This document shows positions 1 to 4,562 of a DNA stretch of 9,423 bases, piece after piece. This DNA comes from Candidatus Peribacter sp. UBA2144 (GTDB lineage: Bacteria > Patescibacteriota > Gracilibacteria > Peribacterales > Peribacteraceae). Below the pieces are notes generated by a model that was not told the origin of the DNA, ran no database searches, and was given only the letters and a program-made list of their open reading frames with translations. A program made the translations under genes and the position numbers. The stretch covers positions 1 to 9,423 of the forward strand of contig DCXE01000043.1 in assembly GCA_002328295.1 (NCBI GenBank), given 5' to 3'. Every line of letters begins with the position of its first letter. The stretch's first letter is position 1.

Positions 1-7
1 TAACTAC

Positions 8-82
8 GCCGCCCTAGCTCAGTGGTAGAGCACCTCCATGGTAAGGAGGGGGTCACGAGTTCAAATCTCGTGGGCGGCTCCA
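8..82 (+). tRNA. trnT: tRNA-Thr (anticodon GGU), CCA encoded
   Basis: A complete cloverleaf can be folded by hand. The acceptor stem is 8-14 with 72-78 (7 bp), the D stem 17-20 with 28-31, the anticodon stem 33-37 with 45-49 and the T stem 55-59 with 67-71, with T loop TTCAAAT. The anticodon loop 38-44 is ATGGTAA, which places GGT at 40-42 and reads threonine codons ACC and ACU. The first two acceptor pairs, G-C then C-G, agree with threonine tRNA identity as known from E. coli. The discriminator base is T79 and CCA is encoded at 80-82. The variable loop is short (5 nt) and there is no intron. The next gene begins only 4 nt after the CCA, so the two are probably on one transcript. Any promoter lies outside the window. 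Confidence 0.96.
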
Positions 83-86
83 TTTT

Positions 87-830
87 ATGCCCAATGCTTA
101 CATAATCATCCCGGCTTATAACGAGGAGGGGAACTTACCCCTTCTTCTTGATGATTTGATTTCGCTTCAACTTCCGGTTAGCAAAAAAATTGTCTTGGTT
201 GATGATGGAAGTCGGGATAAAACTTTAGACATAGCCAGGCAATATCAGGGCAAAATCGACATGGAGATCATAATCCATGAAGTTAATGCCGGAATTCCGA
301 AAACTTTTTATGACGGACTTAAGAAAGCAAGCGAACTTGCAGAGGAAGATGATGCGATATTTATTATCGAAGGAGATTGCACGTCAGATTTGAACATCAT
401 GCCGCAGATGATAGATATGATCAGAGGCGGGTCAGATATTGTTGTCGCATCCAGATATATAAAAGGAGGAAAGTACAAGAACTTCCCGTTTATAAGAACT
501 TTGGGCTCCGGAATTGTGAACATAGTTCTCAAGATTTTCTTCAAAACGAATGGAGTTACGGATTACACGATCTTTTACCGCGGTTACTCGGCTAGGATAA
601 TTAAAAAAGCTTTCGAGAAGTATCAGGAAGGGTTTATCACGCAAAAATCTTTTGCTGCCAACTTAGAAGTCCTTCTAAAGGTCAGAGAATTTTCTAATAG
701 AAATAGTGAAGTTCCGCTTGTTTACGATTATGGACTTAAAAAAGGCAAATCAAAAATGAAATTATTCAAAACCTTAGGTGAATATAGAAGTTTGATATTA
801 AAGAGAATCGTTGGGAGGAGTTTATGGTGA
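87..830 (+). CDS. GT2-family glycosyltransferase, polyprenyl-phosphate sugar synthase-like
   Basis: This 247-residue protein is a family 2 (GT-A fold) glycosyltransferase, probably moving a sugar from a nucleotide donor to polyprenyl phosphate at the inner membrane face. The N-terminus has the family signature IIIPAYNEEGN (6-16), then VDDGS (38-42) for the nucleotide. EGD (95-97) sits where the metal-binding DxD normally lies, so the first acidic residue is Glu. SRY (122-124) matches the usual position after the DxD. No C-terminal membrane helices like those of GtrB are obvious; one hydrophobic stretch lies near 142-152. The ATG is firm because the IPAYNEE motif starts only a few residues in. 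There is no Shine-Dalgarno sequence: the upstream bases are the tRNA 3' end. The stop is TGA at 828-830. The sugar specificity cannot be read from sequence. Confidence 0.9.
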   Translation: MPNAYIIIPAYNEEGNLPLLLDDLISLQLPVSKKIVLVDDGSRDKTLDIARQYQGKIDMEIIIHEVNAGIPKTFYDGLKKASELAEEDDAIFIIEGDCTSDLNIMPQMIDMIRGGSDIVVASRYIKGGKYKNFPFIRTLGSGIVNIVLKIFFKTNGVTDYTIFYRGYSARIIKKAFEKYQEGFITQKSFAANLEVLLKVREFSNRNSEVPLVYDYGLKKGKSKMKLFKTLGEYRSLILKRIVGRSLW

Positions 831-949
831 AAATTAACTTGTATTTACTTAATAGTAGAAGTGATCGGTCGAAGGTCACATGTCACAGGTCACAGGTTAC
901 AGGAATTTTGACTTTCGACTTGCGACATGTGACTTTCGACTTGCAATAG
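824..949 (+). other. Small ORF of 41 codons across the 7-nt word hairpin (doubtful gene)
   Basis: An ATG at 824 overlaps the end of the GT2 gene (ATGGTGA) and is preceded by GGAGGAG at 814-820, an ideally placed Shine-Dalgarno match. The frame stays open to TAG at 947-949 and would start MVKINLYLLN. From residue 15 on, the product is only the translation of the iterated 7-nt words, which stay open because the word has no stop in this frame. It may be a real leader-type peptide, the remnant of a gene whose 3' part was replaced by the repeat, or chance. No family is recognised. Confidence 0.2.
868..944. repeat. Word-iterated hairpin, 5 + 5 heptads (GTC-type / GAC-type)
   Basis: The spacer between two convergent genes contains eleven exact 7-nt steps. 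The left arm has GTC (or GTT in the last unit) at 868, 875, 882, 889 and 896, with typical unit GTCACAG. A 7-nt middle (903-909, GAATTTT) follows. The right arm has GAC at 910, 917, 924, 931 and 938, with units such as GACTTTC and GACTTGC. The 14-bp block 910-923 is repeated exactly at 931-944. Positions 869-884 and 924-939 pair over 16 bp with a single G-U wobble. It could act as a bidirectional terminator for the GT2 gene and GtrA, but there is no clear T-tract. Confidence 0.85.
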
Positions 950-963
950 GACCATTAGATTGA

Positions 964-1365
964 TCAAGTTTTGCTTTGTACAAAAACAATATGATGGAGC
1001 CACATGTAATTCAATAATCCGCCGAGCATAATCGCAACAAGGCGAGAAAATAAATACCAAAGATTCATTGTTTCGGTTAGATATACAGTTAAGCCAACTC
1101 CTATAAAGAAGCTTACTGAATACAGAGCAATGAAATACGAATACTGTCTGAAAACCTTCTTTGCACCATTTTTAAAACTCCAATATTTATTCATAAAGAA
1201 AGCTACTGTAAATCCAACAAGCGCTCCCAATGCTACGGATGGCCTGAGCGAAATTTTTGCAACCTCCATAAATAACGTCAGACACCCAAGGTCTACTATT
1301 GTCGTAACAGTGCCTGTGATGGTGAATTTGGAAAATTGCTTGGTGTGCAAGTGGACTGCAGACAT
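964..1365 (-). CDS. GtrA-like membrane protein (putative polyprenyl-linked sugar flippase)
   Basis: This is a 133-residue protein of the GtrA family (PF04138 type), whose members are proposed to move polyprenyl-phosphate-linked sugars across the membrane. The length is typical. Four hydrophobic segments are visible at about 14-34, 43-58, 76-96 and 104-123. The family pattern near the end of helix 2, an Asn followed by an aromatic pair and Phe, appears as NKYWSF (59-64), and the similar NYMW (119-122) ends helix 4. The N-terminal phrase FSKFTITGTVTTIVD is also typical. The ATG at 1365 lacks a Shine-Dalgarno site, but TACAAT lies 8 nt upstream, so the transcript may be leaderless. The gene is divergent from a GT-C glycosyltransferase and close to a GT2 enzyme, the usual partners of GtrA. 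The stop is TGA at 966-964. Confidence 0.85.
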   Translation of the reverse strand: MSAVHLHTKQFSKFTITGTVTTIVDLGCLTLFMEVAKISLRPSVALGALVGFTVAFFMNKYWSFKNGAKKVFRQYSYFIALYSVSFFIGVGLTVYLTETMNLWYLFSRLVAIMLGGLLNYMWLHHIVFVQSKT

Positions 1366-1373
1366 TGGATGGC

Positions 1374-1379
1374 ATTGTA
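1374..1379 (-). promoter_or_regulatory. Candidate -10 box for the GtrA-like gene
   Basis: On the minus strand the bases read TACAAT (5 of 6 to TATAAT), ending 8 nt before the ATG at 1365. Transcription would begin at or within a few bases of the start codon. No convincing -35 was found. The hexamer overlaps the candidate -35 of the divergent gene (1375-1380). Confidence 0.4.
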
Positions 1380-1403
1380 CTCTTTGTAAACCTTTTCTAT
1401 CAT
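1375..1403 (+). promoter_or_regulatory. Candidate promoter of the first GT-C gene
   Basis: TTGTAC (1375-1380), a weak -35, is separated by 17 nt from TATCAT (1398-1403), a 5-of-6 match to the -10 consensus. The expected start point falls on or next to the ATG at 1410, giving a leaderless mRNA. Confidence 0.4.
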
Positions 1404-1409
1404 CAGTTT

Positions 1410-3125
1410 ATGAAGAAAAAGTTAATCTGGCTGGCAACGGCAATTTTGGCTTTAGCTGCGGTCAAAATTTTGTGGATTCTGGCCTCAATGCTGATTTTGG
1501 AGGGTCAGACACGTCTTATGGGCGATGATGGGACATTCTTTACAGTCGCAAAAGGACTTATAAATGGCAAAGATCTGTACAGCGAATTCTTTGAAATGAA
1601 GCCTCCGGGGCTTTTATTCTTGAATGCGATTTCGCTCCTCATCGCCAATAACGAGATACCTCTGAATATACTTAAAATCATCTGCTTTGCCCTGATTCCG
1701 ATTTCATTTGTATGGTTTGCGATCAGAAATCTAAAGGAATCGTCAGTCTTTCTGAAAACAGTCGGAGTTTGTACAGCTCTGATATTCGGCGGAGCTATCT
1801 CGATATACTCAGTCGAGAGGATAGTTGGACTTCAGGCTGAGTCATTCGGAGTGCCTTTTGCAATCATGTACGTCTTGGTTGTTGCATGGGATACGAAGAA
1901 GATGACTCCACTTAGAATAATCCTCGCTTCCATATTCATCGCGGCCTCTATGGGAATGCGGGAGCAGTTTTTGTTCCCACTCGTTGCAGTCAGCATGATC
2001 CTTTCGAAGGATATTAAGTTCTTCGTCAAGTCTTTTGTAATTCCATGTGCGATTGCATTCGCACTTGGTACTTTGATAATGCTTTTACTCGGTTTCCTCG
2101 GGTCGTACTTAAGTATTTACTTACCTGATGCGTTCTCAGTCAGAATTCAAACTAATCAATTAGGGAGTTTGTGGATGCGTGGACTTCATGGATGGATTTT
2201 GATGCTGGACCTGAGCCATCTCTTCATTCTTCCATTATTTGGAATTGCGTTTGGAGCTTTGGTTGCATGTGTTCCGTTATTAAAGTCCGAAATTACAAAG
2301 TGGAAGGAATTAGTATCGGTGCTTGTATGCTCAGCAAGCGGAATGATTGTGTTTAATCTCACTTTCATTGCGTACATACTCAATAAGACGGAACTTGAAC
2401 ATACGATCGCTCAATATTCAGATTACGTTTACGCGATATGTGCGGTTTCGTTAGTAGCTTTTGTTGCGAGCTTGCTGGAATTAGTTAGAATTAATAGAAA
2501 AGTCATAGCTCACATCTTCGTTGCCATACTTGCGTTCTATCCGGTATCGCTTGCAGCAGGTGCGTCGCATTTCAACATCTATCAGCGAACTAATATCGCA
2601 CCTCTTTGCGCGGCCGTTTTCCTATTGTTCCTGATCGCACTTCCAAAATTAAAAAATTCTAAGATGCGAATTACCTCGGGTGTGCTTGTTGGACTAATTG
2701 CGTTAATTCCATTCATTTTACCGGGTATTAATTGGGAAGAGAGGAGCGATAAGGTTAGGGCAGAAAACGAAAACTACATTGCAAGTATGCAGAAAACTGA
2801 AGAACTGGATGTGATGATGGATAAGTGCGGGTTTAATCCTTACATTGGCATTGGAGCAGGCTTCTTGTTGCCGGATCATCTTCCTCTCCAGATGGGGTGG
2901 TCCGCTTTCCGCTCATTTGGAGATAATCAGTCGGAACATTTCCGCGCGCAGACGTTTGAGAACATCAAAAAGTCAGAATTTATATTTATAGATCCAACTT
3001 GGGAAGATTTCACTTCGGATGAGGAGCTTATGAACACACTTAAAACTGAATTCACGACGAATCTTCCTGCGTGTGCTTTTGATTATAAAGTTCCGGGGGG
3101 GTATGGGGGGTATTGGAAAATATGA
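1410..3125 (+). CDS. GT-C fold membrane glycosyltransferase (GT39/PMT-like)
   Basis: This 571-residue multi-pass membrane protein has the features of GT-C enzymes, which take sugar from a polyprenyl-linked donor and act on the outer face of the membrane. After helix 1 (about 4-30) comes the first outer loop with an acidic pair, GDDGTFF (Asp39, Asp40), the expected catalytic position. Then come GKDLYSEFFEMKPPG (Lys-Pro-Pro-Gly at 64-67) and a series of hydrophobic segments to about residue 447. The last 125 or so residues are soluble, as is common in the family. I chose ATG 1410 because MKKKLIWLATAI is a natural start. A TTG at 1365 would add 15 residues and overlap the start of the divergent GtrA gene. 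The stop TGA (3123-3125) is the first three bases of the DUF559 cassette. Near the end, runs of 7 and 6 G encode Gly-Gly twice. Confidence 0.85.
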   Translation: MKKKLIWLATAILALAAVKILWILASMLILEGQTRLMGDDGTFFTVAKGLINGKDLYSEFFEMKPPGLLFLNAISLLIANNEIPLNILKIICFALIPISFVWFAIRNLKESSVFLKTVGVCTALIFGGAISIYSVERIVGLQAESFGVPFAIMYVLVVAWDTKKMTPLRIILASIFIAASMGMREQFLFPLVAVSMILSKDIKFFVKSFVIPCAIAFALGTLIMLLLGFLGSYLSIYLPDAFSVRIQTNQLGSLWMRGLHGWILMLDLSHLFILPLFGIAFGALVACVPLLKSEITKWKELVSVLVCSASGMIVFNLTFIAYILNKTELEHTIAQYSDYVYAICAVSLVAFVASLLELVRINRKVIAHIFVAILAFYPVSLAAGASHFNIYQRTNIAPLCAAVFLLFLIALPKLKNSKMRITSGVLVGLIALIPFILPGINWEERSDKVRAENENYIASMQKTEELDVMMDKCGFNPYIGIGAGFLLPDHLPLQMGWSAFRSFGDNQSEHFRAQTFENIKKSEFIFIDPTWEDFTSDEELMNTLKTEFTTNLPACAFDYKVPGGYGGYWKI

Positions 3126-3163
3126 CCTCACCCCCGGCCCCTCTCCTGTGAGCAGGAGAGGGG
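3123..3163. repeat. Left inverted end with 10-bp hairpin
   Basis: The 13-bp terminus is followed by GG and then a perfect 10-bp stem, CCCCTCTCCT (3138-3147) with its complement at 3154-3163, around the loop GTGAGC. The outer TGACCTCA contains a TGA on each strand, used as stop codon by the GT-C gene (3123-3125) and by the DUF559 gene (3130-3128). Confidence 0.85.
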
Positions 3164-3541
3164 AGCTAATTTATTAGTTGTAAATGAATGAATGCGTTTT
3201 AATGCTGTAGGGATAGATTTCAGAAGTTCTTCATTGGTTATTCTAAGTATTTTGTAGCCAAGTTCTTCCAAGTATTCATCACGGTTAATATCCCGCTCCT
3301 TCTGTTCTGTTTTATCGTGTATTTTCCCGTCCAATTCGATTATTGTACCGTGTTCCTTGCAAAGAAAATCAGCAATATAAGGTCCTATGTTCACCTGTCT
3401 CCTAAACTTCAGACCACCACATTTTCTATTTCTAAGCTCTTGCCAGAGAATTATTTCCTCTGGAGTCATTTTCTTTCTTAGTTTCTTGGTAAAATGACAT
3501 TTTCGTTTTCTGCGCAGTTTGTCTTTAGTTTCTTCATACAT
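3128..3541 (-). CDS. DUF559 family protein, PD-(D/E)XK endonuclease-like (Vsr fold)
   Basis: This 137-residue protein matches the DUF559 family, related to very-short-patch-repair and restriction-type nucleases. The conserved run starts with MTPEEIILWQELRNRK (25-40) and continues with GLKFRRQ, IGPYIADFLC and IIELDGKIH, then an Arg-Asp pair, and GYKILRITNEE. The Asp of ADFLC and the Glu of IELDG are the expected acidic catalytic residues, so the active site looks intact. Substrate and role are unknown for most members. The first 24 residues are Lys/Arg-rich; an internal start at Met25 is possible but the ATG at 3541 gives the usual family N-terminus. The C-terminal APLSCSQERGRG is translated from the cassette's left hairpin. 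TAGTAT lies 10 nt upstream of the ATG as a possible -10. No Shine-Dalgarno site is seen. Confidence 0.85.
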   Translation of the reverse strand: MYEETKDKLRRKRKCHFTKKLRKKMTPEEIILWQELRNRKCGGLKFRRQVNIGPYIADFLCKEHGTIIELDGKIHDKTEQKERDINRDEYLEELGYKILRITNEELLKSIPTALKRIHSFTTNKLAPLSCSQERGRG

Positions 3542-3582
3542 AGGACAGCCGATACTACATTAATTGGTGCATTTAACAAGTT

Positions 3583-3626
3583 CCCCCTCTCCTCCTCAGA
3601 GGAGAGGGGGTTAGGGGGTGAGGTCA
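3583..3626. repeat. Right inverted end with 12-bp hairpin
   Basis: A perfect 12-bp stem pairs 3583-3594 (CCCCCTCTCCTC) with 3599-3610 around a CTCA loop. It is followed by TTA and the 13-bp terminus shared with the left end in inverted orientation. The order (terminus outside, hairpin inside) mirrors the left end. It lies upstream of the DUF559 promoter region. Confidence 0.85.
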
Positions 3627-3633
3627 AATAACA

Positions 3634-3663
3634 AAATCGTCGGCTGAAGCCAGTCGGCGATTT
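3634..3663 (-). terminator. Stem-loop after the orphan gene, likely terminator
   Basis: Positions 3634-3646 pair with 3651-3663 around a 4-nt loop (13 positions). As + strand RNA all 13 pair, two as G-U. As minus-strand RNA there are two A-C mismatches, but a T-rich tail (TTTTGTTATTT) follows directly, in the right place to end the 104-codon gene 24 nt upstream. The tail favours minus-strand use; the wobble pattern favours the plus strand. Confidence 0.45.
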
Positions 3664-3687
3664 GAGAGTCCCTTCTCGACGCGGAGT

Positions 3688-4002
3688 TCACGCCGATGGG
3701 GTCCGGCCGTTTTTGTCCGGTCCGATATCGATAAGTGTCTCCATCACTGTGTCTTCGGCGCACCCTTTCACCAAGTAGCATTCCTGGTCGGCATTACTAC
3801 TGCCAGGAGGTGGTGTGGTCCTTTGGACAGAGTGCACCATCAGGACGAGGTCTTCGTATGCGCCTTGGGGGCTTACTTTTTTCCGAATGCGCATTGTCAG
3901 GGGCTCGCCTCCATGTCGCAGGGCCGACATAAGCCAGTGATAGTCCTGGTCGGGCATTAGGGTAATGTCACGGTACTTGCCGGAGGCTTTGTCAACGTAC
4001 AT
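3688..4002 (-). CDS. Orphan protein of 104 residues, unknown function
   Basis: I do not recognise a family. The protein is hydrophilic, with no signal peptide or membrane segment. It starts MYVDKASGKYRDITL, has RIRKKVSP near residue 40, a Pro/Ser/Asn stretch (TTPPPGSSNAD) at about 63-73, two cysteines (CYLVKGC) and an acidic stretch before the end. It looks real because it alone in the window has a textbook Shine-Dalgarno site (AGGAG at 4014-4010, 7 nt before the ATG), a plausible promoter further up and a stem-loop after the stop. Its G+C is visibly higher than its neighbours' and its codons favour C/G endings, which suggests separate ancestry. It lies between sufU and the DUF559 cassette and may have arrived recently, perhaps from a plasmid or phage; that is inference. 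Confidence 0.65.
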   Translation of the reverse strand: MYVDKASGKYRDITLMPDQDYHWLMSALRHGGEPLTMRIRKKVSPQGAYEDLVLMVHSVQRTTPPPGSSNADQECYLVKGCAEDTVMETLIDIGPDKNGRTPSA

Positions 4003-4009
4003 GTCAAAT

Positions 4010-4014
4010 CTCCT
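4010..4014 (-). promoter_or_regulatory. Shine-Dalgarno site of the orphan gene
   Basis: AGGAG on the minus strand, 7 nt before ATG 4002. It fixes that start and is the only well-placed Shine-Dalgarno sequence in front of a confident gene in the window. Confidence 0.75.
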
Positions 4015-4063
4015 GTGTGATAGAAAGGACGGTGTGACCGAAATACGTTTAAGTTTGTGGTCG

Positions 4064-4088
4064 TGTAAATAGTAAACTAAAATTTACA
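4064..4088. promoter_or_regulatory. Candidate operator: inverted repeat over the orphan promoter
   Basis: TGTAAAT (4064-4070) and ATTTACA (4082-4088) form a perfect 7-bp inverted repeat around 11 nt. It overlaps the -10 and spacer of the orphan gene's candidate promoter, as a repressor site would. The bases are A/T-rich, so chance is possible. Confidence 0.35.
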
Positions 4089-4096
4089 TTGGTCAA
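4069..4096 (-). promoter_or_regulatory. Candidate promoter of the orphan gene
   Basis: On the minus strand TTGACC (4096-4091, 5 of 6 to the -35 consensus) is followed after 16 nt by TACTAT (4074-4069, 4 of 6). Transcription would start near 4062, giving a leader of about 60 nt, unlike the short leaders elsewhere in the window. The -35 abuts the sufU stop codon. Confidence 0.4.
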
Positions 4097-4453
4097 TCAT
4101 TTCAAGGCATTCTTAACCCCTTCCAAGCACAAAAGAGCACACTTCATTCTCCTCTTACTAATCGGAACTCCGAGCATTTCTATAATATCCTCGGCTGTCA
4201 TTTCAGCCGTTTCTTTTACAGGCATTCCCTCCAATTTTTCCCACAAGATCGACATTGCACCCAAGCTAATCGCACAACCCGAGCCTTCCCATGCGGCTTC
4301 CTTGATTACCCCATCCTCAATAGCAAGATGAATAGTCAGTTTATCTCCGCATGCAAGGTTAACTTCCTCGTGCGAAACGGTAGGGTCCGCAAGCTCTCGT
4401 TTTCCGCGGGGGTGCTTGAAGTGGTCGAGGATGTTCTCTGTATATAGATCCAT
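4097..4453 (-). CDS. sufU: SufU/IscU-like iron-sulfur scaffold or sulfur-transfer protein
   Basis: This is a 118-residue protein of the IscU/NifU N-terminal family. The start MDLYTENILDHFKHPRGK is typical. The three conserved cysteines are present: Cys35 in NLACGDKL with the neighbouring Asp37, Cys60 in GSGCAIS, and Cys105 in RRMKCALL. GSGCAIS and the RRxKCALL ending point to SufU rather than classical IscU, although the length is short for SufU (about 145 in Bacillus). SufU accepts sulfur from SufS in a zinc-dependent way; the cysteines and Asp fit that site. The gene lies 109 nt downstream of sufS in the same direction. A word-iterated repeat fills the gap, so transcription may be uncoupled. 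No Shine-Dalgarno site precedes ATG 4453. SufBCD are not in the window. Confidence 0.9.
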   Translation of the reverse strand: MDLYTENILDHFKHPRGKRELADPTVSHEEVNLACGDKLTIHLAIEDGVIKEAAWEGSGCAISLGAMSILWEKLEGMPVKETAEMTAEDIIEMLGVPISKRRMKCALLCLEGVKNALK

Positions 4454-4488
4454 GGTGGTGTTAGGTTGGTAGATTTTTCACTTGAACG

Positions 4489-4560
4489 CAATTGGCTTTT
4501 GGCCTTTGGCAATTGGCTTTGTTAATTATTGGCCAATAGCCAATAGCTAATTGCCAATTG
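4489..4560. repeat. Word-iterated hairpin, 4 + 4 heptads (CAATTGG-type)
   Basis: The left arm has four units in exact 7-nt register at 4489, 4496, 4503 and 4510 (CAATTGG, CTTTTGG, CCTTTGG, CAATTGG). After a 16-nt A/T-rich middle the right arm has four at 4533, 4540, 4547 and 4554 (CCAATAG twice, CTAATTG, CCAATTG). The right arm reverse-complemented matches the left at about 22 of 28 positions, with the outermost units identical. It sits between sufS and sufU. The word differs from the one at 868-944 but the design is the same. Confidence 0.85.
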
Positions 4561-4562
4561 CT

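Larger units (their letters stand above)
3123..3626. mobile_element. DUF559 cassette bounded by hairpin-bearing inverted ends
   Basis: The two ends are identical over 13 bp when read inward (TGACCTCACCCCC, 3123-3135 and 3626-3614). After a few differing bases each has a GC-rich self-complementary stretch built on CCCCTCTCCT. Between them lies one gene, a DUF559 endonuclease-like protein, whose last dozen residues and stop are encoded by the left end. The flanks show the same 4 bp, AATA, at 3119-3122 and 3627-3630, a possible target duplication but too short and A/T-rich to prove insertion. There is no transposase. From general knowledge, C/T-rich palindromes of this kind are scattered in many bacterial genomes, often beside DUF559 genes. 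That the unit moves as a cassette is inference. Confidence 0.55.

Noticed and set aside
868..944. CRISPR-like array
   Set aside because: Units are 7 nt with no spacers, and the second half is the inverted word; no cas genes are present.
1365..1409. TTG start giving 15 more residues on the first GT-C protein
   Set aside because: It would overlap the first base of the divergent GtrA start and leave no promoter room; ATG 1410 begins a typical Lys-rich plus hydrophobic N-terminus.
1130..1528. Plus-strand frame of 132 codons across the GtrA gene
   Set aside because: It is antisense to GtrA and out of frame with the GT-C gene, with no recognisable motif.
3123..3626. Classical insertion sequence
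   Set aside because: There is no transposase or DDE/HUH motif; the only gene is a DUF559 nuclease-like protein, so the unit is described as a cassette instead.
3735..3932. Plus-strand frame of 65 codons opposite the orphan gene
   Set aside because: There is no ribosome site, and the minus-strand gene has Shine-Dalgarno, promoter and terminator support.
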